A stretch of 64,000 nt of DNA from Bacillota bacterium (lineage in GTDB: Bacteria; Bacillota; Clostridia; Lachnospirales; Lachnospiraceae): the NCBI GenBank assembly GCA_023442465.1, contig JAEZZQ010000034.1, positions 1 through 64,000 on the forward strand, in the 5' to 3' direction. This document shows, one piece after another, positions 1 through 6,967 of the stretch. Under the pieces are notes generated by a model that ran no database searches, was not told where the DNA came from, and was given only the letters and a program-made list of their open reading frames with translations. How positions within the stretch are numbered: position 1 is the first letter of the stretch; each line of letters begins with the position of its first letter. Both the position numbers and the translations under genes were made by a program.

Positions 1-41
1 GCTTTAAATTCATTGTCATAAGATTTTTGATTTTGTGCCAT
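1..41 (-). CDS. Transposase OrfA-like protein, N-terminal 13 codons only
   Basis: On the minus strand an ATG is followed by MAQNQKSYDNEFK before the window ends. A GGAG Shine-Dalgarno core lies about nine bases upstream of that ATG. A short polar start followed by YDxEFK is typical of the helix-turn-helix OrfA of IS3-family and related elements, which binds the transposon ends and works with a DDE catalytic partner. The family call rests only on this short start. The gene points out of the window, so its length and integrity cannot be judged. Its place beside an AT-rich mobilizable element fits an insertion sequence. Confidence 0.5.
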   Translation of the reverse strand, partial: MAQNQKSYDNEFK

Positions 42-124
42 AGGTTGTTTCTCCTGTTCTCGTATTGATTATGATTATATATCAAAGTCCTTGAGAATAG
101 GGTGTCAACTTTTATGATACAACA

Positions 125-298
125 TCAAATAGGAAAAGGCGAATAAAGGTTGCACTTATCCATAGCAGTGTTAAAAATATCGATTATTACCTCATCGTAA
201 TTATCATAAATATTTGTATAACTAGTATCTATTCTATAAAAATATTTTAACAACATTCTTTTTTCATATAATTGTATTTCAAACTGTTCTGGCGTCAT
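125..298 (-). CDS. Small hypothetical protein (57 aa)
   Basis: The minus strand encodes a 57-residue protein starting MTPEQFEIQLYEKR and ending CNLYSPFPI. A GGAGAG Shine-Dalgarno sequence sits seven bases before the ATG, which is the main reason to believe it. The protein is rich in Tyr, Ile and Asp, has no signal peptide or membrane segment, and I do not recognise a family. It has the same orientation as the transposase fragment at the window edge and faces away from the primase gene, so it probably belongs to the accessory region rather than the core genome. It may also be a remnant of a longer gene. Confidence 0.4.
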   Translation of the reverse strand: MTPEQFEIQLYEKRMLLKYFYRIDTSYTNIYDNYDEVIIDIFNTAMDKCNLYSPFPI

Positions 299-728
299 AA
301 TTAATCTCTCCGTATAAATAAAAACTCAAATAATAATGTGACGATATAAAAAATATATATAAACCAAATTAAGAATATACATGCAAAAAAATATTAATAA
401 ATAAATTTAGTAGACTTAATCTTATTATATAGCATAAATTTTAAAAAATATACTATAAAAAAATATATTATTATAAGTCATAGATTTTATTTATCTATTT
501 TATGGATATATAATAATATTATTCCCGGGAAGAAGTAACTATTAACTTAAAATAGTGTACTATCTGCCTGACATCTAGGCCAATGACGAGAATGGATTTC
601 CGGTCTGCGTGGTGAAAGAGAGGTGGTTATAGGTTGCGTTGCCTCATGTAATGGAGCAGACGGAAATTCAGGCTAGTTATTGCATAGGTGTTAGGGGGAT
701 AGTACACAGTCAGGCGGAGGAAAGAAGA
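299..728. other. AT-rich spacer before the mobilizable element genes
   Basis: About 430 bases with very high A+T between 299 and 530, then a more balanced stretch. I see no convincing gene. From about 580 to 650 one frame could be read as the tail of a lost coding region (NDENGFPVCVVKERWL then stop), but a stop codon lies just upstream of it. A GGAGG Shine-Dalgarno sequence at about 716-720 serves the primase start at 729. Confidence 0.5.
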
Positions 729-2117
729 ATGTTAGAAATCAATAAACGTTTAGCAACAGAATATATTTACGGTCTATTTAAGGATTTGCGTGTAATTAGG
801 CACGATCCAAATGGACAGCTTCTTATTAAAAAGGGAAACAGATGGAAACGAATTCCTATTACTGATAATGAAGAACAAAAAGAACTGCGCAAGTTTATAT
901 CGGGTGAAACACAAGGAAACATAAGCTCCCATACCTTACAGGATATTATAAGGATTTTGAAAACCGACCCTGAGCTTGAGATGGAAACCGACGTTAGGGA
1001 TACCGGTAAGATTATATTTCAGAACGGTATGTACGATGCAAAAGAGCAAAAATTAGTCGAGATTGACCCGAATGACGATACGTACTACTGAACGTATGTA
1101 AATGCAAACTACATGCCGGGTGCAAAACTGCAGGATGCCCCCGTTTTTCAAAACTTCCTAGAGACAACTTTGGAATATAGAAGAAGCCCGGATGATGCGA
1201 AGTTGTTACTTGAAGCTCTGGGATACTCAATAAGCGATTGCACAAAGGGAAAAACAAGTTTTTTCCTTATCGGCCCACCATCCAGTGGAAAATCTGTGAT
1301 ATTAGAGTTTATAAAAATGATTTTGAATGACGATGATACTACACAGATTCCTTTTACGAACCTTAGTAATAGGTTTGAGAAGGGGATGCTACATAATAGT
1401 AGAGTCAATTTGTGCAGTGAATTATCAGAGAAGGGGTTTCCACAAATAGACATTTTTAAAGCTATAACAGCAGGAGATACGATGTTTGCTGAACACAAAG
1501 GGAAAGACGGGTTCTTTTTTCGGCCTAAAGTCAAGTTATGGAATGCCGGAAACGTAATGCCGGTTCCTAAATATGGTGACGGAACGAAAGCCATAGTAGA
1601 ACGGCTTACTTTTTTAAGATTTAAACAGAGTGTTCCACGAGAAAAGTGGAACATTAGAATGTTGGACGAATTATTTGAGGAAAGAGATGTTATTTGCTCA
1701 TTAGCGGTTGACACATTGAAGGAACTGATAGAGAAAAACTTTGCCTTTTGCATTCCCGCTGATTCGGCTGAGTATACGAAGTTTTACGAAGAATCACTAA
1801 ATTCAATTGATGTATTTATAGAGGAAGAATGCGAATTTTTCCCTGAGGCTATGGTATCGAGCAAGGATTTTTTGTGTGAATACCTAGCATTTTGCGATAA
1901 TAATTTATTTGCAAAATCAATAACAATGCAAATTTTTACCCAGAAAATTTGCAGCCTTAACGGAGTAAAAAAGGAACGCAGGAGAGTAGAGGGGGATCAG
2001 AAAATGTATTTTATAGGAATACAAAAAAAGAATGCTTTGCATAAGCCTAAAGAATGTGCAGGAAAAAATAAAAAGATAGTTTTCAATACTGGTAAAAAAA
2101 CATTCCCCCAAGATTAG
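729..2117 (+). pseudogene. Phage/plasmid-type primase-helicase (SF3/D5 family), interrupted by an in-frame TGA
   Basis: Two open stretches, 729-1091 and 1092-2117, lie in the same frame and are separated only by a TGA at 1089-1091. Read through, they form one protein of about 460 residues. The second part carries the ATPase core of the superfamily 3 helicases found with phage and plasmid primases: Walker A GPPSSGKS (coded near 1272), an acidic motif in NLCSELSE and the sensor-like KLWNAGNVMP. Such proteins start replication of mobile elements. The start at 729 follows a GGAGG motif at normal spacing; further in-frame Met codons back to 639 have no such signal. The sequence after the stop (TYVNANYMPGAK) continues the family pattern, so a nonsense mutation is likelier than two genes. 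The C-terminal part could still be made from the ATG at 1113, but no good ribosome binding site is seen there. Confidence 0.75.
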
Positions 2118-2180
2118 GAAATGACGGACAGAAGTATTGGGAGTAACAAACATCCTGCACAGACAAGAAAGGAACGATAC

Positions 2181-2495
2181 ATGAGCTATAAAATATCTAT
2201 TAGAATTCCGGATAATTTGTATGAAAAAATTAAACTGGAAGCAAAAACTTATGGTTATAAGGGTATAAGTTCTTACATTATAACCCTATTAGAAAAAAAG
2301 AATATAACAGAAATTAAAGGTGGAAAAGAGCTAGCATCAGCAATATTTCAATTTATTAGGGCTGCTGACAACATGGTGGAATCTAAAGAAAGGAAAACCG
2401 ATTTATGTCAATGCTACGATTTATTAATGATAAAAATAGAAGAACTGAAGAACTCCGTAGAATCCTTAAATACGCAGACAGGAATAAAACAATAA
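2181..2495 (+). CDS. Ribbon-helix-helix relaxosome accessory protein (MobC-like)
   Basis: A 104-residue protein from the ATG at 2181, which has an AAAGGA motif seven bases upstream. The first 40 residues (ISIRIPDNLYEKIKLEA, then GYKGISSYIITLLEKK) fit the ribbon-helix-helix fold of CopG/Arc-type DNA-binding proteins. The C-terminal half is helical and could mediate oligomer formation. Proteins of this type next to relaxases usually bind the origin of transfer and help the relaxase to nick. The gene overlaps the relaxase start by about 90 bases in another frame, an arrangement common for mobC-mobA pairs. The role is inferred from fold and neighbourhood. Confidence 0.6.
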   Translation: MSYKISIRIPDNLYEKIKLEAKTYGYKGISSYIITLLEKKNITEIKGGKELASAIFQFIRAADNMVESKERKTDLCQCYDLLMIKIEELKNSVESLNTQTGIKQ

Positions 2496-3076
2496 ATCCT
2501 GAGTTGGTTAGAAAAATTGGAATAATGGGGGAGGACATATATTATGAAATGCGTCAGGCCAAAGTGCTCTTTCATCAAGAAAAAGGAAAACAGTACCAGC
2601 ATTTAGTTGTATCTAATAACTCTTCTGTGCGTGACACCTCTTTAGTACATAGAATTGGATGCGAAATTGCAGAGTATTACGGAAGCCAATATCAAGTTTA
2701 TGTATGTACACACTGTAATACGAACAATTTACATAGCCATATTATTATTAATACGGTAAATATGGTTACGGGGAAAAAGTTATCCCAGAATAAAAGTGAT
2801 TGTAGGAAGTTAAAGGAATATGCAAATCGTATTTTTAAAAAATACGATTTGCCCCCTATAGGAGGGAAAGATATTTATTTTATTAAATATGATGAGCCTG
2901 ATGATTTTTATGATGATCTATATTGGGATGAGTATAATGAGATTGCTTATGATAGTCAACTTCTTGAGGAGCATTATGGAGTTACCCGTCCTTTTCATTT
3001 TATGGATTTGGAAGGAGAAACGCAGGAACTCTTGAATTACTATAAGCGAATGGAAGCTAGAACAGGAGGTAAATAA
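2405..3076 (+). CDS. Relaxase / mobilization nuclease (PF03432-like), short form
   Basis: A 223-residue protein resembling the N-terminal nuclease domain of MobA/VirD2-type relaxases, which nick the origin of transfer and lead the DNA strand into the recipient. The N-terminus (FINDKNRRTEELRRILKYA) matches the usual start, where a Tyr makes the covalent DNA link. The metal-binding HxHxxxN motif is seen as LHSHIIIN near residue 108, with an upstream CTH that fits the third His. The usual acidic residue before the motif appears as Asn. Many relaxases run to 400-600 residues with a C-terminal extension; this one ends soon after the nuclease core, so it may be a compact mobilizable-element form or a truncation. 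It overlaps the mobC-like gene upstream and is followed at once by the excisionase-like gene. Confidence 0.75.
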   Translation: MSMLRFINDKNRRTEELRRILKYADRNKTINPELVRKIGIMGEDIYYEMRQAKVLFHQEKGKQYQHLVVSNNSSVRDTSLVHRIGCEIAEYYGSQYQVYVCTHCNTNNLHSHIIINTVNMVTGKKLSQNKSDCRKLKEYANRIFKKYDLPPIGGKDIYFIKYDEPDDFYDDLYWDEYNEIAYDSQLLEEHYGVTRPFHFMDLEGETQELLNYYKRMEARTGGK

Positions 3077-3077
3077 C

Positions 3078-3257
3078 GTGGTGGTAATGAGTGTTAAAGA
3101 TATTCAAAAGAAACTTAATATAGGTAGAGACAAGGCTTATGCCCTTATGCACTCCAGTGGCTTCCCAGCGACAAAGTTGGGTGGACGGTATATTGTCACG
3201 GAAGAGGCCTTGGAAAAATGGCTGAAAAGTTACGAATATAAAATTTATATAATGTAA
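3078..3257 (+). CDS. Excisionase-like helix-turn-helix protein
   Basis: A 59-codon gene starting at GTG 3078, seven bases after a strong AGGAGGT site; ATG 3087 is an alternative start. The protein contains SVKDIQKKLNIGRDKAYALM, then LGGRYIVTEEALEKWL, the usual pattern of the winged helix-turn-helix of excisionase/MerR-like proteins (HTH_17 type). Such proteins bend DNA at attachment sites and steer the integrase toward excision. It sits 50 bases before the integrase gene, separated by a perfect hairpin, and directly after the relaxase. The order relaxase-xis-int is typical of clostridial integrative mobilizable elements. Confidence 0.75.
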   Translation: MVVMSVKDIQKKLNIGRDKAYALMHSSGFPATKLGGRYIVTEEALEKWLKSYEYKIYIM

Positions 3258-3262
3258 AAATA

Positions 3263-3290
3263 ATCGACCGGCTTTTTGGAGCCGGTCGAT
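3263..3290 (+). terminator. Perfect 11-bp hairpin between xis and int
   Basis: ATCGACCGGCT at 3263-3273 pairs perfectly with AGCCGGTCGAT at 3280-3290 around a six-base loop. No long T-run follows, so termination may be partial. It may set the expression of the integrase relative to the genes upstream, or serve as an RNA stability element. Confidence 0.55.
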
Positions 3291-3308
3291 ATTATATAGG
3301 AGACCAGT

Positions 3309-4619
3309 ATGACCCAAAATAAGAGAAATGCCAAAGGGGAAGGTAGTTTTACCGAGAACCCGGAAGGTACGATAACGCATCGAAAGTCTGTCGGTTATAA
3401 ACGGGACGGTGGCAGAAAGATTCTTACTGTTACAGAAACCAGTAAGGCAGCGGCGCTTAAAGCAATGAAGAAAAAAGAGGCGCAATGGGAGAAGCAGAAG
3501 AAATTGATTTGTATTCAGAACGGCAGTACGGTTGCAGAATTATGCAGTGCACACCTACAGTATCAGATAGACCAAGAAGAACTTAGACCCAAATCAATTG
3601 ACCGGCGAGAATGTACAATAGAAAAACATATTGCAGTTTACCCACTGGGGCGGACACAGGTTTATGCTGTGAAAGGCAGGGATATTGATGAACATATCGA
3701 AAAATTGATAAAGGAGACAAATCTGTCAGACTCTTCATTGGAAAAAGTTGTAGATGTTCTCAATGCTGCTTATAAGTGGGCGATTATCCGTGGCGAGCTT
3801 GAGCTTAACCCGGTAATAGCAATTAAAGACTCCATTACAAAGAGAATTAGGAGACTAAAAAACAAAACGGCAAATGAAGCAGATGTAATTGTGCTTTCGC
3901 CGGAAGAAGAGCAAAGGTTTGTAACAGAGGCGCTTTCCCTGAACCCTAAAACAGGAAAATATAAATACAGGTCCGGTTTATACGGTGTACTGCTGCTTTA
4001 TACCGGCATGAGGTGTGGAGAACTTCTTGCTTTAAGATGGAGAAATGTGGATATTAAAAGTAAATTACTGACTATTGAGAAAAGTAGGTCTGTTGCCAAG
4101 AACCGAAAGCGGTCGGAAAGCGATAATAAGTATATAATAGTAGAGGGCAGCACTAAAAACAATAAGGCCAGAATAATAGAATTGAAGGATGAAGCGGTTG
4201 ATATTTTAAATAAAATCAGTATGGAAAGTGGCTTTGACGAAAGTCGTATGAACGAGCTGATAGTAATGACTGCTACCGGAAAACCAAATACAGCGACAAA
4301 TCTGGAACATAGGATGGCTACAATTTTCAAGAATGCGGGTCTTGAAGAATTATCGGGAGGACTACATATATTCCGGAGAACCTTTGCAACCCGGATGTTT
4401 GAAGCTGGTGTGAGTACAAAGGAAATTGCGGCATATATAGGTGATTTGGAATCTACTACCGAACGATATTATATAGCGGTCAGAAAGAAGGCTATTATTG
4501 ATGGAGAGGTAAAGCATGTTGTTAAGTTGCCGGAAACAAAAGAAAAAGATCTTGACAAACAAGAGAAGAAAGAAGAAAAAAGGGGAATGGAGCGGGGAAA
4601 AGTTGTCTGGAACCATTGA
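3309..4619 (+). CDS. Tyrosine-type site-specific integrase
   Basis: A 436-residue phage-type recombinase. The N-terminal 65 residues (KGEGSFTENPEGTITHRKSVG onward) form the arm-type DNA-binding domain, a SAM-like core-binding domain follows to about residue 170, and the rest is catalytic. Visible active-site residues are Arg in MRCGELLALRW (near 234), the HxxR box in HIFRRTFATRM (near 353) and Tyr in TERYY (near 388), so it looks active. The Lys/Glu-rich C-terminal tail is dispensable-looking. A GGAG site precedes the ATG. This enzyme would integrate and excise the element, probably at the 3' end of a tRNA gene; the tRNA-Gln 3' fragment at 6779 is the best candidate attachment site in the window. 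Confidence 0.9.
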   Translation: MTQNKRNAKGEGSFTENPEGTITHRKSVGYKRDGGRKILTVTETSKAAALKAMKKKEAQWEKQKKLICIQNGSTVAELCSAHLQYQIDQEELRPKSIDRRECTIEKHIAVYPLGRTQVYAVKGRDIDEHIEKLIKETNLSDSSLEKVVDVLNAAYKWAIIRGELELNPVIAIKDSITKRIRRLKNKTANEADVIVLSPEEEQRFVTEALSLNPKTGKYKYRSGLYGVLLLYTGMRCGELLALRWRNVDIKSKLLTIEKSRSVAKNRKRSESDNKYIIVEGSTKNNKARIIELKDEAVDILNKISMESGFDESRMNELIVMTATGKPNTATNLEHRMATIFKNAGLEELSGGLHIFRRTFATRMFEAGVSTKEIAAYIGDLESTTERYYIAVRKKAIIDGEVKHVVKLPETKEKDLDKQEKKEEKRGMERGKVVWNH

Positions 4620-4725
4620 TAAGGACACTTTCAAATGCTTATTGTGAAAGCTAAGGTTATTGGGTATAATATATTTATAAGTTCCTTAATGTAATAAAAT
4701 TATCTAAAGGGAAGGAGGCCGGAAG

Positions 4726-5148
4726 ATGATAAATAATATGGAGACGAAAGATGAACTGAGAGAAAAAACGTTAGAGCGCCTGTATGGGCTTTTGGAACTG
4801 CAAAAGGATGTAGAGCAGAGATTTGGGACGGATGGATATAATGTTTTTTTCTTTGGAAGTTATTTAACGATAAACTATACAGAAGGAAAGAGCGATATTG
4901 ATATTGCCATTTATTCGGAAGATTTCGGCTTGTATAAAAAAATATCGTTTTATCTCGAAGAATATTTTTGGAAAAAGGGAATAGAAAGTGATATATTCTT
5001 TATTGACCTTACTATGGAAGCTCCCATTTATTGCGCTCCTCTTAACTCGAAAGTACAATTTACGGATTATTATCCTCAAAAGTTAATTGATTTTAAGAAT
5101 AAATGCCAGTATAGATTAAATGAAACCAAAGCGAGGGTAGCGGGATGA
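4726..5148 (+). CDS. MNT-type nucleotidyltransferase, putative antitoxin of a divergent MNT/HEPN pair
   Basis: A 140-residue protein with the minimal nucleotidyltransferase core: FFFGSYLTINYTEGKSDIDI gives the GS motif and the paired Asp residues of the DNA polymerase beta fold, at about residues 40-60. In MntA-HepT modules such enzymes are antitoxins that AMPylate a conserved Tyr of the HEPN RNase. A GGAGG site eight bases upstream supports ATG 4726. The stop codon overlaps the start of the next gene by four bases (ATGA), implying translational coupling. It lies just downstream of the integrase, where mobile elements carry cargo and stabilisation genes. The protein is clearly different in sequence from the second MNT at 5951. 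Confidence 0.7.
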   Translation: MINNMETKDELREKTLERLYGLLELQKDVEQRFGTDGYNVFFFGSYLTINYTEGKSDIDIAIYSEDFGLYKKISFYLEEYFWKKGIESDIFFIDLTMEAPIYCAPLNSKVQFTDYYPQKLIDFKNKCQYRLNETKARVAG

Positions 5149-5678
5149 AATTTAATGAAGATATGCTGAAAGAATTTAATTTAGAGCCAAACGAAAGGCT
5201 GGAACCGGTCAATGTAATGCGTATCGATGAAATGTTGGAGTTCCTGAAAGCCTGTGCTGAAAGGATTATGCAAAAGAGTAAGAAATATATAGATACTACA
5301 GATGCAGATATACAACTGGACTGTGTTGATATTGTTACGGTGAAATTAAATGATTTTACTCAAGTTTTTAAGGATTTGGTTATTTTTATGCGTAAAAAAG
5401 AAGGAACATATAAAAACGGGACTTCTTTACGTTATTGCATGAATAGTTTTGATACTTTTGAATTTCAACAGACGGAAGAAGAAAAGCTGTTTCTTAAGGA
5501 AATGCTGCTTCGAAATGAAATCACGCACGATTATTTTAATAGAGAGCTGCATCGGCAGAAACTAATCTGGATAATGGAAAACTGCAATGAAGGGGCATTA
5601 GAAGTGTACTATCATATTTTTGACTATTGCACTAAGCATGATCTATTGATGAAGTATGCTGACAGAAATACACAATAG
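5145..5678 (+). CDS. Putative HEPN-domain toxin partner of the upstream nucleotidyltransferase
   Basis: A 177-residue mostly helical protein coupled by an ATGA overlap to the nucleotidyltransferase gene. Near the C-terminal third it has RNEITHDYF (Arg123, His128, Tyr130), which fits the Rx4-6H catalytic motif of HEPN ribonucleases, followed by a Tyr at the place AMPylated in HepT proteins. The overall sequence is not the standard HepT type, and I do not recognise a named family. From gene order and motif I infer a toxin-antitoxin or abortive-infection module. The alternative is an uncharacterised partner of a nucleotidyltransferase with no RNase role. Confidence 0.5.
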   Translation: MKFNEDMLKEFNLEPNERLEPVNVMRIDEMLEFLKACAERIMQKSKKYIDTTDADIQLDCVDIVTVKLNDFTQVFKDLVIFMRKKEGTYKNGTSLRYCMNSFDTFEFQQTEEEKLFLKEMLLRNEITHDYFNRELHRQKLIWIMENCNEGALEVYYHIFDYCTKHDLLMKYADRNTQ

Positions 5679-5683
5679 AACTT

Positions 5684-5881
5684 TCCGTTTTGTATTTATT
5701 TCTGAAAAGATGAGAGTCTAAAAAATATGATGATAATTTGGCTGGAATAGTGACTGGCCTTGCAATGAAACATTTCGCTGTTGTAAATTTTGTCAGTATT
5801 TCATATGATGAATTTATTGAAAAAAGGACATGGTACGCATATTTCAGAAATATTTTAGAAGAAGGTAAGAGAGTTGGATAA
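5684..5881 (+). pseudogene. Decayed MNT-type nucleotidyltransferase remnant (C-terminal part)
   Basis: Between the two MNT/HEPN pairs, one frame gives YDDNLAGIVTGLAMKHFAVV and then YDEFIEKRTWYAYFRNILEE before a stop at 5879-5881. This looks like the C-terminal part of a nucleotidyltransferase antitoxin, where FFxxR...YFRNILEEG is a common ending. Upstream, VFISEKMR continues in a different frame and both frames are cut by stops, so a frameshift has occurred and the GS...DxD catalytic part is missing. I read it as a remnant of a third module, showing repeated turnover of such cassettes at this spot. Confidence 0.5.
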
Positions 5882-5950
5882 TTCAGTAAAATATTGAAGT
5901 GGAAGTGGCGTGTAAACAATGGCACAAATACATGAAAGAAGGTGTGAGTA

Positions 5951-6283
5951 TTGCCAGATAATTTAAATATGCAAATGGATGAATTTGTACAGAGCGTAAA
6001 GGGATGCCTGGGAAGTGATTTAAAGAGTATATTGATATATGGCTCTTACGCCCGGGGTGATTTTAATGCCAGCTCGGATATCGATGTTATGATCCTGGTC
6101 GGTCTCCCAGAAGAAGAAATTAAGAAATGCGAAAATACAATTTACGATAATGCTTTCGAATTAGAATTGAAATATGGAAAAGTTCTTTCTCCTATTATAA
6201 AGAATCAAGAGTTTTTTGAATACTGGTCAGATACGCTGCCTTTTTACCGTAACGTAAAGAGGGAAGGGGTGAAGATTGCATGA
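5951..6283 (+). CDS. MNT-domain nucleotidyltransferase (MntA-like antitoxin)
   Basis: A 110-residue minimal nucleotidyltransferase. The motif ILIYGSYARGDFNASSDIDV (residues about 26-45) holds the GSxARG box and the two metal-binding Asp residues of MntA proteins. In the known type VII modules MntA modifies HepT on a Tyr and so blocks its RNase activity. The start is TTG 5951 behind an AGGTG-type site; Met at residue 7 is an alternative. Its end overlaps the HEPN gene by four bases, the usual layout of the pair. Confidence 0.8.
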   Translation: MPDNLNMQMDEFVQSVKGCLGSDLKSILIYGSYARGDFNASSDIDVMILVGLPEEEIKKCENTIYDNAFELELKYGKVLSPIIKNQEFFEYWSDTLPFYRNVKREGVKIA

Positions 6284-6681
6284 CAGATAAGCAGAAAGAT
6301 TTATGTGTGTACCGTTTTGCTCAAGCGGAGGAAACGATAAGTAGTGCGCAGTTATGCGTGGATAATCGTTTTTATAAAGATGCAATCAACAGAGCATATT
6401 ATGCGGCTTTTTATGCAGTTAAAGCAGTTCTTGCTATTTCTGATGTGGACTTTAAACGCCATAAAGACGTAGTGGCTTATTTCAATCAACATTATGTTGC
6501 AACAGATATGCTTTCCAGAGAAGCCGGAAGAAAATTAGCCAGACTTCAAAGGAAAAGGGAAACGAGTGACTACGATGATTTTTATGTTGCTTCTGCGGCA
6601 GAAGCGCAGGAACAGTTGGATTCGGCTAGGAGTATCGTGTCAGAAATAAAAGATTATTTACAACGGCAAGAAATAATATAG
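6280..6681 (+). CDS. HEPN-domain protein (HepT-like toxin)
   Basis: A 133-residue helical protein of the HEPN family (PF05168 type). AINRAYYAAFYAVKAVLAI and VVAYFNQHYV are the hallmark helices, and RETSDYDDFYV near residue 104 gives the R..SDY signature of this branch. It is coupled to the nucleotidyltransferase gene by an ATGA overlap. Together they are expected to act as a toxin-antitoxin or defence module, with the HEPN protein as RNase. It is the last gene before the tRNA fragment and probably the last gene of the integrated element. Function is inferred from family and gene pairing. Confidence 0.75.
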   Translation: MTDKQKDLCVYRFAQAEETISSAQLCVDNRFYKDAINRAYYAAFYAVKAVLAISDVDFKRHKDVVAYFNQHYVATDMLSREAGRKLARLQRKRETSDYDDFYVASAAEAQEQLDSARSIVSEIKDYLQRQEII

Positions 6682-6699
6682 AAGGGCAACTAATATACG

Positions 6700-6721
6700 A
6701 TAGGTCAATCCATAGGTCAAT
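6700..6721. repeat. Two direct copies of ATAGGTCAAT, 12-bp period
   Basis: ATAGGTCAAT occurs at 6700-6709 and again at 6712-6721. The pair lies between the last cargo gene and the tRNA fragment, where arm-type integrase or excisionase sites are often found. The role is a guess. Confidence 0.35.
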
Positions 6722-6724
6722 TTC

Positions 6725-6745
6725 CTTTCCCGCCAAGCGGGAAAG
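6725..6745. terminator. Perfect 9-bp hairpin after the HEPN gene
   Basis: CTTTCCCGC at 6725-6733 pairs with GCGGGAAAG at 6737-6745 around a three-base loop. No T-run follows. It may end transcription of the toxin-antitoxin genes or be part of the recombination site. Confidence 0.45.
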
Positions 6746-6778
6746 CCCATAAAATCAACGGATTCGAACCCATACATA

Positions 6779-6825
6779 ACGGACTCTGACTCCGTCATCT
6801 CAAGGTTCGAATCCTTGTAGCCCTG
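6779..6825 (+). other. 3' fragment of a tRNA-Gln(CTG) gene, likely attachment site (attR)
   Basis: The 47 nt fold as the 3' part of a tRNA. An anticodon arm has stem ACGGA/TCCGT and loop CTCTGAC with anticodon CTG. A short variable region follows, then a T arm with stem CAAGG/CCTTG and loop TTCGAAT, then TAGCCCT and discriminator G. The 5' half (acceptor strand and D arm) is absent upstream. Integrases that target tRNA genes leave exactly such a 3' segment at one end of the element. It lies about 2.2 kb from the integrase and marks the probable right end of the element. The intact tRNA gene would be at the other end, outside this window. Confidence 0.7.
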
Positions 6826-6831
6826 GTTAAG

Positions 6832-6864
6832 AAACTCAGTTGAGACAATCGGCTGAGTTTTTTT
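6832..6864 (+). terminator. Terminator behind the tRNA fragment
   Basis: AAACTCAG (6832-6839) pairs with CTGAGTTT (6853-6860) and a T-run follows. It is the normal terminator of the tRNA gene and matches the one at 15816-15851. Confidence 0.75.
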
Positions 6865-6967
6865 GTGTCTGGAAATATAGCAAATATGTGGTTCTTCCAA
6901 ATCCATAAGATGTTAGGTCCTTTTTGACAGTAAAATTTAAGGATATCTATTTTACGCCGTTTTACGG

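Noticed and set aside
580..650. Short frame NDENGFPVCVVKERWL as a gene end
   Set aside because: It is preceded by a stop within a few codons and too short to assign. Mentioned only as part of the spacer.
1089..1091. TGA in the primase gene as a recoded sense codon (alternative genetic code or selenocysteine)
   Set aside because: Many intact genes here end with TGA in the normal way, and no SECIS-like hairpin stands out after this codon. A nonsense mutation is simpler.
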